Below, in pieces: positions 44,342 through 56,400 of a stretch of DNA of 64,000 nt. Below the pieces are notes generated by a model that had not been told where the DNA came from, made no database searches, and was given only the letters and a program-made list of their open reading frames with translations. Position numbers and translations under genes: made by a program. Where the stretch lies: assembly GCF_036711975.1 (NCBI RefSeq), contig NC_091976.1, positions 22,940,001 to 23,004,000 of the forward strand. Direction: 5' to 3'. The number at the start of each line of letters is the position of its first letter. Position 1 is the stretch's first letter. Origin of the DNA: Onthophagus taurus (Eukaryota > Arthropoda > Insecta > Coleoptera > Scarabaeidae).

Positions 44342-45950
44342 TTTTAAATTGAAAATAGTATTTTGTAAATTGAATGCCAAATATTTAAGGAGAAAATAAT
44401 TTTTATAACTAAGATGTTCCTGTATAAATTTCGTAAGCACTTTAAAAACTTGTAAATTATATAAGTAGGATGATTTTTATAAATGTGCCTGTGATGGTTT
44501 TATAAGTAATAATAAAATATTTTTTAACAATAATACAATTTTACAAATACCTGAATTTTGAGTTGTAATATGTGCAGAATAAAGCCGTATAAGCTTAGTG
44601 AAAAGTATGTTATAAAGAGAACCAAAAAATCATGTAGATGATTGCTACTTTTAGTTGATGAATGTTGTTGGTATTAATACAAAAAATTTAGCACAATACA
44701 AATATCATGATGCCCAAGACAGTTTCACGTACTAGTAGGACTCATTACCACTTTGTCCAGGTGTCAGTGAAACTGCTCACCAAAGCGACTACATCTTCGT
44801 CAACAAGTGATAGTAGTGATTTCGTCATGGAAAGAAACATACAAAATGGCAGAATTTCCCCTTCTAAACCAAGAACTTCGCCAAAACGCTCAACCGTGAA
44901 TCATTTCAGTACTTAATCAAGTTGTTTCCTAAATTATCATACGCAAAAATCGGACAAGACTGAAGCTCGAATGACTCTCAAAATTAATTTCCTGCATTCC
45001 CATCTTGTTTTTTTCCCTGAAAACTTAAGCAGTACGAGCGACAAGTAACGGGAGTCGTTAAATAAAGACATGGCGAAAATCGAGTTACGGTACCAAGCAT
45101 TTTGGGATGAGCAACTACTGTTGGACTCTAACTCTTATACGTAAAACTAATCCTAAAACTTAATTCATTAAATATCTCAAAAACTAGAATCAATCTTAAA
45201 AAATAGATTGTAGATTCGTATTCAGAGTCAAATCCAAAACCAAGGAAAAAAATTATGTTTATATTTAAATAAAAAAAAAAAAATTATAATCGTTAGAGTA
45301 GTATAGCCATACAGCAAATACTCCCCACGATAAATGTGGTAGATCCAGAAAAATAATCCAAATATTTTCTTATTAGATCTGACAGAACCACATTATTCAA
45401 ACGCTTCCTAAAATTACAAAAACCACTTGATTTCTTACCATTCTTGTGGTATTTATTATTCGCATATTCTAGGTTTTCCATGGTGATCTGTTTGATGCTT
45501 TCGAAAATAACCTCTGATTTAAATACTAAAATTAAATTACAGTGGCATAACAATTAATTTACTCCATCTTTAAACAAATAGTTCGAATAGTTATTATTAA
45601 ATGTGTGTGTCAACTAAGTTATCTACATTGATCAAAAACAAATTCAAAACTTTCTATTTCAATTATGTCTAAGTCAAAAATCATTGTAAATATACAATTT
45701 CCATATTCCAGTTTTTCCATATCTCTTTCTCCAAGCCTCTCTTATCCGCATCTCTCCATCAATACAATCTTCCAACTTCTCCGTGGTCTTCTTCTACTTC
45801 GTTTTTGTGGTGTCGAGGGCAGTACTTTCTTTGTTAGTCATAGTTGAACAATTCTTTGGATATGTTCGTATCAACTAACTTGGGCACTTTTTATGTTATC
45901 TATAATGTTATGTGTTATTTTCATCATATCCCTTATGTCTTCGTTATTAT
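44342..45950. other. Gene-free region downstream of the ZnT1-like gene
   Basis: Contains the ZnT1-like 3' UTR and its AATAAA at 44511. Beyond that, open stretches at 44707-44916 (plus; Ser/Thr-rich) and 45293-45553 (minus; with one hydrophobic end) show no family resemblance, promoter or codon bias that would support a gene. Confidence 0.4.
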
Positions 45951-45999
45951 ACAGGGTCCGGCATAAAATCCTGCCGTATTTCTAAACGCAGTTCTAAAC

Positions 46000-46365
46000 A
46001 AGCAAGGGAAGATGTAGAAAAAATGTATTTATTTGTGAACAATAAATGCTATGCCATTTTACAATATTTGGTTTTAAAAATTATGTTCAGTAAATGACTT
46101 CCTCTATTCTTGAGACATTGACGAAGCCTTTCCCGGACATTGTCTATAGTTCTTCGAGTAATTTCCGGTGGAATGGCAACCACTTCATAGATGCGACCTT
46201 AGATGTTTGCAGGACTGTGGGGCGACGTTTTTACACATACACTTTTAAGTGTCCACAAAGAAGAAAATCACAAGGTGATAAATCGGGTGACCTCAGTCGA
46301 ATGCTTGAGGATTTCATGTCCACTGAGGTTACCCTGCGTCAACTTGAGTAAATAGCATATCTTCA
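46000..46365 (-). pseudogene. Tc1/mariner-superfamily transposase C-terminal fragment
   Basis: Minus strand, with stops: EVTRFITL, LWTLKSVCVKTSPHSPANI, VVAIPPEITRRTIDNVRERL, RQCLKNRGSHLLNIIFKT. This matches the end of insect mariner-like transposases (LWGxLKxxVYKTRP...IPPEMxRRxxxNxxxRLxxCxxxxGxHL). The catalytic domain upstream is absent. Confidence 0.7.
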
Positions 46366-46369
46366 GTGA

Positions 46370-46500
46370 TCACACTTAAAGCTGCATCCTTTTGTATATA
46401 CAGATAAAGTGGTGTGAGGGCTTCAAGAACAGCCGTCGGACAAGGTCTCATTGCACTCGTTATATTAAGACATCTCTTAAGACGCTCTCTTATGATTCAT
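46370..46500 (-). mobile_element. Non-LTR reverse transcriptase C-terminal fragment
   Basis: Minus strand reads LKRCLNITSAMRPCPTAVLE, ALTPLYLYIQKDAALSVI, the segment LQRLxxLxITGAMRxTPTAALE...PPLxLxI found just before the RNase H domain in I/R1-group elements. Truncated at both ends. Confidence 0.65.
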
Positions 46501-46699
46501 TTTTGACCATCAAACCAGTAAGGCATAGACGACCATGGGTCTAATTATTGCTACATAGGCCCAGTATACCATTCATGGTTTAAGACCTCAGTTCCTTCCA
46601 AGGAGCCTGCAGCAGATTTGGTGGTTTAACTTAGATCGGAGTTTTTTTGTTGCTACCCTGCTCTAGTCACCGCGACCTATAAAATCTAATGTAACTTTT

Positions 46700-47500
46700 T
46701 CCCTTTAAAGATTTATGGTACATCTAGGTTCTTGATGAACCTTAGTATTGCTCCAAAGCCTTAGGTAACCTCTGGCCACGTAGTCATACAGAATATGTAC
46801 AGCAATCTCTGGCTTGTCATTGCAAAGCCGACAACTTTGATACTCAGCTTGTCCAATGTTAAAGAAATGGTAATTTAGGGACGTGTGGCCGATCAGGAAA
46901 CCTAAGAGGGTCCCTAAGTCTTTTGCGAAGTAGTTATCATACGCCACATCGTATCCTGGAAGTTCTTTCCAGCGCAAAGCTACCTTTGAGTCCTCCCATG
47001 TGTTAATCACCACTTTTATGTGGCTTTTTTTTTAGTCCACAGCCGGGTTGTGTTCCAGTAAAGGGCGTCTTCGCTCCTTCTTTGACCAGCTACTTCGCCT
47101 TTTCATTACCCACAATGTCTTTGTGACTTGGAACCAACCATAGAGTAAATTCATTACCCCTAGCGAGTTTTCTCAGGTTATCGGTACATTCTTTGATCAG
47201 TGCGGATTCACAGGTGTCTGAATTGCCATTAGGACGACCCGACTGTCCATAAAGACGTTTATCGATGCCTCTTTCAGTCCCTTCACAATGTTCAAAACGA
47301 TGCAGAAGTTTATGACAAAAACCTTATCCCAAAAAATAGTTGTATCCGAGCTTAAGGGCATCTTAATGATGTCCATACCTACTCTGGATCCAACTGTCTT
47401 TGAAGCATCGGTGTACCAGGCCAAGGCTCCTCTTTTGAGTTGAGGCTCACCTTTTGTCCATTCTTCGCTGCTTCTAAACACGACCTTATAAAGCAGGTCG
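46700..47500 (-). mobile_element. Non-LTR retrotransposon RNase H domain and C-terminal cysteine motif
   Basis: Minus strand: RGALAWYTDASKTVGSRVGM (RNase H first strand with catalytic Asp) near 47420, INVFMDSRVVLMAIQTP (third acidic motif) near 47240, then LIGHTSLNYHFFNIGQ and CRLCNDKPEIAVHILYDYVA near 46760-46850, the CxxC-H-C tail. It is the same family as 1-298. Frame breaks near 47020-47190; inactive. Confidence 0.85.
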
Positions 47501-47935
47501 AAATTATATTTTGTCAGTATAAGATCCGTGGGACACTCGGTATATACAAATCTTAGTGAAATCTCTTGAATCTTAAATGATGAACTAAACGATACATGTA
47601 TTTAAAACGGAAAGTATTTGTATTGGTATAAAAACATTTCTTTTCTTAAAAACTCTTTTATTTTTTAAAACCAACAATAATAAATTAAAAACTACATTTT
47701 GGACTAATCCCTAATCTAAAAATTGTTTTATTACAAAATAAAGGAACGATCTCTAAAATTAAAACGGGCAAAAATAGTCAATAGAAAGAAATAAAAAATA
47801 ATTCGACCAGATTAGTAACTTTCATCTCCGATTTCGAATATTCGGAAAAAGAAAGCCGCAAAACGCGTTTTTTCCTTTAATCGTACTCTTAAAGATTTCA
47901 AACATCTTTCACCACACCTGTTGTAATTAACAGTT
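47501..47935. other. Downstream region of the Gly/His-rich gene
   Basis: AT-rich, contains the 3' UTR of the minus-strand gene that ends at 47936. No coding sequence. Confidence 0.5.
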
Positions 47936-48640
47936 TTAGTAGTGTTCATTTGCTTCGCTCCCATGGCTTCCTCCTCCATAACCGTAACCACCATAATTAC
48001 CATCATTCCCATCATTGCCATCACTTCCTTCTTCTGAACTTTCTCCACCCTGATAATGACCTTCGAATTTACCACCATAATAACCACCATCATGACCGAT
48101 ATCTTGACCACCATCGTGTCCTCCATCTTCACTTGTTTCACCACCACCATAATACTGCCCTCCATATCCACCTAATCCAACATCCTCATGACTTTGTCCT
48201 TCATCGGAATTTTCTGAATTGCCATAATTTTCCCCATAACCACCTTCTTCGTGGCCACCAAATCCGTTTAATTCTTGTTTGCTATCACCTGTGGCGTATC
48301 CATGATCATATTTTCCCCCATGGTGAACTTCCAATTGGCTCGAACTATCACCTGAAGAAACAGGATGATCTAAAAATTGTTTGTGCTCTTTTTTTATGTA
48401 AACGGGAACGGGATGATAGTGCTTAATGTGGATGTTTTGGTATGATGTGGGCCGATCGTCTTGATGATCGACATTTTCAGTGAGATGATGATGATGATTC
48501 AAACCTTCGTCACTCTCTTGTTGGATAATCCCACCGGAAACTAAAGATGTTGCAATTAACGTAAAGAAAACCTAAACAAAACGATTATAAGAAACAACAA
48601 TTATTGATTTATTATTATCTTTACCCACCAAAACTTTCAT
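47936..48640 (-). CDS. Gly/His-rich secreted protein, probably cuticular (215 aa, two exons)
   Basis: Exons 48640-48629 (four codons) and 48571-47936; the tiny first exon joined through a GTGGGT donor gives the signal peptide MKVLVFFTLIATSLVSG. The mature protein opens acidic and His-rich (NHHHHLTENVDHQDD), has HYHPVPVYIKKEHKQFL near residues 55-70, and then a long Gly/Tyr/Ser/Asp/Glu-rich region with repeats of GGYG, GGHDGG, YYGG, SSEEG and NDG. A short first exon encoding the start of a signal peptide is typical of insect cuticle-protein genes. A TATA box lies upstream at 48738-48745. Not a member of the RR chitin-binding family. Structural role is inferred from composition. The opposite strand has a long open frame with no supporting features. 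Confidence 0.82.
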
Positions 48641-48705
48641 GATGATTCGTTTTTATTTCACTGAAACTTTTTGTTATTTAACTTTACTTTCTTGCAGTTG
48701 GTTGT

Positions 48706-48746
48706 GACACTGGTATCTTCTTTAACTCGGCTCTGATTTTATATAG
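48706..48746 (-). promoter_or_regulatory. TATA box and start region of the Gly/His-rich gene
   Basis: TATATAAA on the minus strand at 48745-48738, about 30 bp before ACCAGTGTC near 48711, a fair initiator. The start codon is about 70 bp further on. Confidence 0.65.
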
Positions 48747-48749
48747 AGG

Positions 48750-49900
48750 AAAAGCTGTGGTGTACCCACCACAAATCCTCCGTGCAAAACGGTAATTATT
48801 AGCGAATACCAAACAAACTACGTCTAAATTTCACGGTTATTGTCTTACATTATTTTTTTTAATAACGTTGACCTCAAACTAACTCTAATCATTAATTAAA
48901 ACTTGAGTTTTTTTTAGTATTACTCATCTATATCGGTTTTTCACAAACTTCGAAATGGTAATTTTTGAAGGTTCTTCGTTTAAAAATAACAAAACTTACA
49001 AATTGATGTAAATTTGAGATGATTAAACCCAATTTTTTTAATCGAAACCTTGAAATTAACCCACGTTGACTCACACAGTACTTAATTAATTAACCCATTA
49101 GCATCAAAACTGTTTCCCCTAACTAATTTTATTGTGTAATCCTAATTGATGAAGGTTTTAAGGAAGTAAACAAACGGAAGAAACTAATACATTGTTTTCT
49201 TATTCAATGTCGTTTAAAAATGAGATTTAAATCTGTGTACTATATCATAAAAATAGAATGTATTAGTGATTACATTAATAATATGAGGAAGTAATTAAAT
49301 AAAGTGATATAACTTTATTTAACCCATTAAGATGAATTTTAGAAACGATACGAATGTAAGAGAGCTATAAATTGGACATCTGTCGAATGAAAGTTAATAA
49401 ACGTGTCGCGTTTAAGACGCACACCAAACCGTCCGGAACAAGTCCTGTCGCAAGTTTCCGCTCGAATTTCTTTGGTTTCTCTGTGGAAAGTCCACGCGTG
49501 TACGCGTGTCTTTGAATAAATTCACTGGGGGAACTTGTTTTCGATGCATTTAATCACTTACCACCGTATTACGATAACTTCTTCCGTATTTCTAAAGTAC
49601 ACATACACGCAACTGATTAAAAACTTCCAGTATTATGTAATCGGTAAAAAATACTGTTAAAAATACTTCTTCTTCACAATAATAAGACTTGGCAATGGGA
49701 TTTGGAAACTTGTCTTTATTATTTCCCATTCACTGCGTTTAAATTATTCTACTCTCTATGCAAATATACAAAAACATTGCGATATTCCATCTATCAAGCA
49801 ACTATTTACCTAGCTCACAGCATCTCCAGTGTAGCACCAATTATAAAAAATAAAACAAAAGCCACCCACAAACATGCAACTAATACAATTAAATGAAAGG
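48750..49900. other. Gene-free AT-rich sequence
   Basis: No coding sequence or repeat supported. Confidence 0.45.
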
Positions 49901-49910
49901 AAAAAGGAAA

Positions 49911-51148
49911 CATATACAGAGAGAAATATATTCTTGGAGTCAAGAATATATGTTTCTTGGTTTAGTTTACTTAAAACAACCATATTATTTTGTTAGTGTA
50001 AGAAAACATTATTAATTGAAGAATAGTAAAATTTTTAATACTAAAATACGATATTCTTAGAACCTAAGAATTTTATTTGTTTAACCCAAACAAAACTATT
50101 CTACAAGTGAGAATAGATGATTTTTAAACTAAGAAAAAGGGAAGAATTTTAAAACGAAAATAAAGTCGTCTTGACCCAAGTAAAGCATTTGTTGGTTAGG
50201 TTGGTTAAAAAATCTGGTTTTCTTAATAAGTCGATGCGTATGCGCACTTGTAACCCACTTGTAACCGACTTCGAACACGTTTAATCTTGTTGTCTTGTTG
50301 TGTTCATTTCGAAGTAAAGACTGAGTTTGGTCACAGTGGTCACTGTAGTTTGGTATATTTATTGTAGTGATATGGAGGATATTCATGATGTTTTAATATC
50401 GTGTGGTTAGAAAGCGAAATAAATTTATGTAATGTTTACACATCATTACTTTTAGACTTCTTTTAGCATGATTTAAAAGGCAGAACTTTTAACGTCTCAA
50501 TAAGCTCTCTATTATTTGTTAGCTAAGCAGTTATTTAGTTCAGTAGTGCACGCAACAATTATTTAGCAAAGAATATGTTTGAGATTTTATTAAGACGTAA
50601 AATGTTCGGCCTACAGGTTATGCTAAAACATCTTTGGCGGTAAACAATCAATCAAAACACATCAAATCTTCACCTGAGACATCAGGTGTTATTGACTCAA
50701 GAACTATACATATTAATTCAAAAATAAGTATTATTAAGCGAAAAATATTTACTTTTCATTCAAATATAATTATTATTAAACCAAGAAAAAGCTTATTCAT
50801 TAAAATAAATAGTATTCTTCGATTAAAAACAATAAATATTGAGCTACACTTGAATTAAAAACTAAATTATTCTTCACCGAAAACAATTTCTTGTCTTGAG
50901 AAAAAAAATATTAAATAGAATATTATGTTTTTTTCCTTTGAAAACTATATATCTTTACATTAAGAATATTTCTATTCTTAACTGGAGAATTCCAAAACTC
51001 TTGGCAACCAATATTCATCTTTTTGGTACAAGATTTTACGCTGTTTCTTGGTTTAAGATTATCTTATTTTGCGGATAAACAAACAAATCATTTATTTGAA
51101 TTAAGCGTAATATGTTTGACTGAACCATAAATTTCTCTCTGTGTATAC
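49911..51148. mobile_element. Candidate 1.2-kb inverted-repeat element with internal hairpins
   Basis: 49911-49952 and, inverted, 51106-51148 share CAGAGAGAAAT-TAT--TT and GTCAA--ATAT over about 40 bp. The interior is AT-rich, non-coding and contains several small perfect hairpins built on ATTCTT/AAGAAT (49922-49955, 50053-50071, 50978-50993). Ends and target duplication are uncertain; TA or a Tc1-like arrangement is possible. Confidence 0.45.
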
Positions 51149-51297
51149 ATAAACTCTTCTCGAGTCTCAAGAAAGCCCCTCGGACAGGAATAAAAAAAAT
51201 AAACTTTTCACTTTTGATAATAAAAGAATAATAATTTGGTCTTTAATAAGTGGGTGGTACCATGCCAGTTGTGTTGGATTATCCAATACTAAAATAA

Positions 51298-51694
51298 ATG
51301 AATATCAGAAAGAACTTAACAAACAGCAGGGGAAGAGATGTACTTGTCAGGGATGTGCAGGGGGAGAAAGATTCAACGCGAGCTCCTACTCTACAGGACA
51401 TTATGCAAAAGTTAAATTCAATGGAAGATAAATACGACAACATACTTATCATGTTTAATGAACAAATTGAGATTAAAAAGCGGTTACAAATGGACGTTGA
51501 GGGTATGAGGAGAGAAATTGGAATGTTAAAACACTAGAGGGAACAGAAAAAATTGGAGAGGAACATCATAATTCATGGTATACCGATCCAGAATCCGGAA
51601 AGAACAGTGGACAACGTGAAGGGAATAGCTAACTCTCTTAATATTGAATTAGAGGAGATTGAGGCATTTAGATTGACAACTAAAAGTTTTTTTC
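51298..51694 (+). mobile_element. Non-LTR ORF1 (coiled-coil gag-like) fragment
   Basis: Plus strand reads LQDIMQKLNSMEDKYDNILI, EIKKRLQMDVEGMRREIGML, stop, then KLERNIIIHGIP and RTVDNVKGIANSLNIELEEI. This coiled coil followed by LERxNNIIIxGIP is the ORF1 pattern of CR1/L1-like elements. A CTAG-rich repeat begins directly after it at about 51695. Confidence 0.65.
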
Positions 51695-51870
51695 ACAACT
51701 AAACCCGACTGTTTCTAGTTCTAGGTCTTGTGTTAGTGTGTCTTCAGATTTTTCTAAGTTCTTGTCTAAGACACCCGGCTAAACCTAAAACTTTCTAGTT
51801 CTAGGTCTAGTGTTAGTTCTAGTTTTAATTGTTATTTAACCCTAAATTCTTGTACATTTTAATTGATCCA
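51695..51870. repeat. CTAG-rich palindromic repeat, diverged copy
   Basis: Contains CAACTAAACCCGACTGTTTC, TAGTTCTAGGTCTTGTGTTA and, after a degenerate tip, CCGGCTAAACC...CTTTCTAGTTCTAGGTCTAG with the TTGTTAT-TAACC-TAAATTCTTGTA spacer. More decayed than the copy at 43531. Confidence 0.8.
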
Positions 51871-51884
51871 AAAATATTTTTTTT

Positions 51885-52445
51885 TGATTTAATCCACTTA
51901 CCTTGCTTATAATTTCATCCATTTACCCATTTTGAATTAAATACAACCTTTAAATCCAATTAATTTATGTATTTTTCATTAAAAAAACTTAAATTCAACA
52001 TCAATTTTGACAAGCAACTGTAATATTTGTATCATAATCACCATGGTGACCGAGTCAAGTTGGTTAACCTTAAAATAATAAAATTTTATTCCGGTTTTTT
52101 TATCAATTCTAACTTAATTTTTATTAATTTTAAAACAATTCGAATTCTTTACGATTATCTCGCATTCATAACAAATTCGTTAATTGTAGTTAATTTAAAT
52201 CGATTCTAATTAAGAGAAAAAAATTAAAAATGTCTCTTTTTGATTTAATTCACTTACCTTGTTTATAATACCCTAGATAAACAAATTTTGAGTTAAATAC
52301 AGCCTTTTAAGCCAATTAAATAAGACTTTTCCCTTAAAAAAACTTAAATTCAATTTTAATTTTGACAAGCACCTGCAATATTTGGATCTTAATCACCATG
52401 GTAACTGAGTCAAGTTGGATAACCAAACAATAATAAAATTATAAC
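51885..52445. repeat. Tandem duplication, two units about 355 bp apart
   Basis: 51885-52095 and 52235-52445 share ATTTAAT-CACTTACCTTG, AAAAAAACTTAAATTCAA, TTTTGACAAGCA-CTG and ATCACCATGGT-AC-GAGTC in order. Non-coding. The spacer 52096-52234 is AT-rich. Confidence 0.85.
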
Positions 52446-53408
52446 CGTTAATATTTTAATATTTTTTTAATTTAATTTTTTTTTTTTATATTTTTGTATA
52501 TTGCTTCTTAATTCTTCCAATGACGTAACAGAAAGGCATTTGCGGGGGAATACGTTCATAACAACAGCCTTCATATGGAGTTGGATAACCTTATACAGTA
52601 TGTTTACTCTGTAGGTTAAAAGTTCGTTTTGACACTTTATAACTTGACAGTTCAATTTTTGAATTTGTCAAAAATTATGGGTAATACCAATCTAACGATA
52701 TAAAATAAAAATTTATTTATAAATCGAATAAATTACAATAAACAATTTATTATAAACTAAATTATTTGTTATAAATTTAAAAATCGATTAAATTCGATTG
52801 ATGTGTTAACCGGGTTGCGCAAGACCCAATTACAAATATTAATTTAAGTTTTTCTTATAATTTAGATTCTTAAATGAATATATTAATACATTTTCTATTT
52901 GTTTTATTATTTTTGAGTTAAAATTAATTAAAAAACGTAATTATCTTTTTGATTTGCCCAAATTATTTCGTGTAATTTGGGTTGCCTACGTAACGAAAAT
53001 AGTGTCAGACACGGTTGGCCATCGTGATTTATGAGTTTAGTAACATCAATTTAGATTAACTTGAGTCTTATTGGGTGTGTATGTCTTTCTGTTGTGTGTA
53101 ATTTGTCGGGGAATGTTTTTCGGGACTCCACGGTAATATAACCGACGTTCGATCGTCTTTCGTGGTTATCAATCTCCTGCTTCAACTGATTATGGAATAA
53201 CATTTCCTGCATATAAATAAAAAAACAGGTATACGTTCAGCTGGGTTGAGTACTTTTTTTTGTTAAAATGTCTTAAGAAATGTGGATAACGATAAAAGAG
53301 AAAGAAAAAATTACGTTAATCACTGCAATAAAGCGTTTAATGTCTTTGCTTTTTACAATTTGAGGTTATAATAATTTTATTTCTTTTTTTTATAACAACA
53401 AAAGGAAA
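52446..53408. promoter_or_regulatory. Upstream region of smaug
   Basis: AT-rich, no coding sequence. An acceptor-like TTTTTTTTATAACAACAAAAG directly before the start codon (quoted in part: ends AACAACAAAAG at 53401) would allow an upstream non-coding exon. A GC-richer stretch at 53085-53165 could be that exon or a promoter. Confidence 0.4.
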
Positions 53409-56400
53409 ATGGAAAAAATGGATTGCTCAATGCGTGATTATTCAGAATTCTGCGAACAACTCAATGACATCCGAGTGCGTTTCCACAGATGGGATAGTTG
53501 CGAAAAAACGGTCGCCCTTTACTACTTAATGGTTGGATTACCTTTTGCGAACGCAAAATTTCTTCAACACGCTCTTGAACAATGTATTTGTGCCGCAAGT
53601 ACCCCCGAAGCTCAAGTAATGGAACACAACGCAAACGACCCCCTTTTCATATCTAGCCTTTCCGTTGAAAGACGTCAAGTAGCACTTTCCGCAATTTTAA
53701 CTCACCTCCCTTTACTTAAACCAGGAAACAAAGAAGCCGCTGATTGTTATTTAAATATAATCAAACAAGTTCTAACAGAATTTATAACACCCCCTTATAA
53801 AATCTACAACGAATGTGTTGAAATAATGTCGTACGTTTTCGTACATCCGGCGTTTAATAAGGATGATAAAAAATCGTTTAGGCAGCTATTAAGACACGTT
53901 TTAAATCGTGTTTCTCCAGATACTTTTGTACATTCACCTGTGGCTGAATCAAGTGACGAATCTGTTAGTCCTAATCCAGATTCGAATACGTTAAATGTTA
54001 ATTCGGAGCGGTTAAATCGAAGATCGAACAGTTTAACACCGGGTTCTCATGAAAGTTTGGTTCCTGGGCCTGATATTTGGTCATCCCAAGAAAGCTTACT
54101 ACAATTAGCATCAAAACCAAGAAGTTTTTCATTATCTAACGATAAAACTCTTTTACCCATAAACATAAATCAATTACAATCAAGCAGTTCGGAAACTCGT
54201 CTTCAAGATTTACAAACGCTAAATAATTCGAGTGATATGAAAAGTATAGTTTCTTGGTTAAAATCGCTTCGATTGCATAAATACAGTTGGGTTTTTAATA
54301 ATTTAAATTACGAACAAATGTTGAATTTAACAGAGGAGACATTACAGAGTATTGGAATTACAAAAGGGGCTCGACATAAATTATTATTGAGTATTGGAAA
54401 GTTGAGGGAGAGACAAAACATGTTATGCGAACTTGAAACTGAAGTTATGAACGGTGGGGACTTGTTGAATGCTTTGAAAAAACTTAAAGGAGTTTTACAA
54501 ACACCCCTACAAGTGACTATGGGGGAAGATTTATCTTCATTAGTTGTCAAAGTTTTTGGAAAAGGTAAAGTAAACTTATGAGTAGTTTTTATTATTATAA
54601 TTAAGACCCGGATTTATATGCTACAAAAATCCGGCCAGATACCTGATAGTTACCAAACTACATTAAAAACCTATTACTTAGTACTCCACCATTCGCAGGA
54701 ATTAGTATCTCTTTTAGCTGTTGCTGTTATCACTTTCGATTATTAATTAAAGTATCCTCTTTTTAATGCAAAAAATCGTTTTGAAAAATCACTTTCAATT
54801 CTTGAGAAATAAATCTTTGAAATGATCGAAATTTGCAATTTTCGCCGATTAAGCTTTAAAAATTCGTATAAAATCCATTACTTGGAATATGAGTATGAAA
54901 ATTTCCCAAAGTGTTAATAAGAGTGTCCTCTTTCCAATGACCCAACCCGCTTTGAAAAATAACTTTTAGTTTTTGAGAAAATAATATTTGAAATTTTGAT
55001 AAAATTTTCGATATTGCAATTTTCATCGATAATTTTCAAAATTCGCAATAAAATTTATTTCTTGAAGGATCCTTGTGGAAATATCACTAATTATTAATTA
55101 AAGTATCCTCTTTTTAATGCAACAAGCCGTTTTCAAAAATCACTTTTAGTTCTTGAGAAATAAATTTTTGAAATAATCGACCATTTTTTCGAATTTTACA
55201 ATTTTCGCCGTTTAAGTTTTAAAAATTCGTATAAAATCCCGTTCTTGGAATATGAATATGAAAATTTCCCAAAGTGTTAATAAAAGTGTCCTCTTTCCAA
55301 TGAACAAACCCGTTTTGAAAAATATCTTTTAGTTTTTGAGAAAACAATATTTGAAGTTTTGATAAAATTTTCGATATTGCAATTTTCATCGATAACTTTA
55401 AAAATTCGCTATAAAATTCATTTCTTGAAGGATTCTTGTGGAAATATCACCAATTATTAATTAAAGTATCCTCTTTTGAATGCAGAAAGCCGTTTTGAAA
55501 AATCGCTTTTAGTTTTTGAGAAATAAATTTACGAAATGATCGACAATTTTTTCGAATTTTGCAATTTTCGCCCATTAAGCTTTAAAAATTCGTGTAAAAT
55601 CCATTTCTTGGAATATAGGTATGAAAATTTCCCAAAGTGTTAATAAGAGTGTCCTCTTTCCAATGAACCAACCCGTTTTGAAAAATAACTTTTAGTTTTT
55701 GAGAAAACAATATTTGAAGGTTTGATAAAATTTTCGATGTTGCAATTTTCATCGATAATTTTCAAAATTCACTATAAAATTCATTTCTTGAAGGATCTTT
55801 GTGGAAATATCACCAATTATTAATTAAAGTATCCCCTTTTTAATACAAAAAGCCGTTTTGAAAAATCACGTTTAGTTCTTGAGAAATAAATTTTTGAAAT
55901 AATCGACAATTTTTTCGAATTTTACAATTTCCGCCGATTATGTTTTAAAAATTCGTATAAATTCCATTTCTTGGAATATGACCATGAAAATTTCCCAAAG
56001 TGTTAATAAAAGTGTCCTCTTTCTATTGAACCAACACGTTTTGAAAAATAGCTTTTAGTTTTTGAGAAAACAATATTTGAAGTTTTGATAAAATTTTCGA
56101 TGTTGCAATTTTTATCGGTAATTTTCAAAATTCGGTATAAAATTAATTTCTTGAAGGATCCTTTTGGAAATATCACCAATTATTAATTAAAGTATCCTCT
56201 TTTTAATGCAACAAGCCGTTTTGAAAAATCACTTTTAGTTCTTGAGAAAAAAATTTTTGAAATAATCGACAATTTTTTCGAATTTTGCAATTTTCGCCGA
56301 TTAAGTTTTAAAAATTCGTATAAAATCCAGTTCTTGGAATATGAGTATGAAAATTTCCCAAAGTGTTAATAAAAGTGTCCTCTCTCCAATGAACCAACCC

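Noticed and set aside
44707-44916. Ser/Thr-rich 69-codon plus-strand frame after the ZnT1-like gene
   Set aside because: Lies beyond the ZnT1-like poly(A) signal, no signal peptide, domain or splice connection; could be decayed repeat sequence.
45293-45553. 86-codon minus-strand frame with a hydrophobic end
   Set aside because: No family resemblance, promoter, splice context or conserved motif; AT-rich surroundings give such frames by chance.
47950-48426. 158-codon plus-strand open frame rich in His and Asn
   Set aside because: It is the complement of the Gly/His-rich secreted-protein gene; its composition simply mirrors GG and YG codons on the other strand, and it lacks a promoter or domain.
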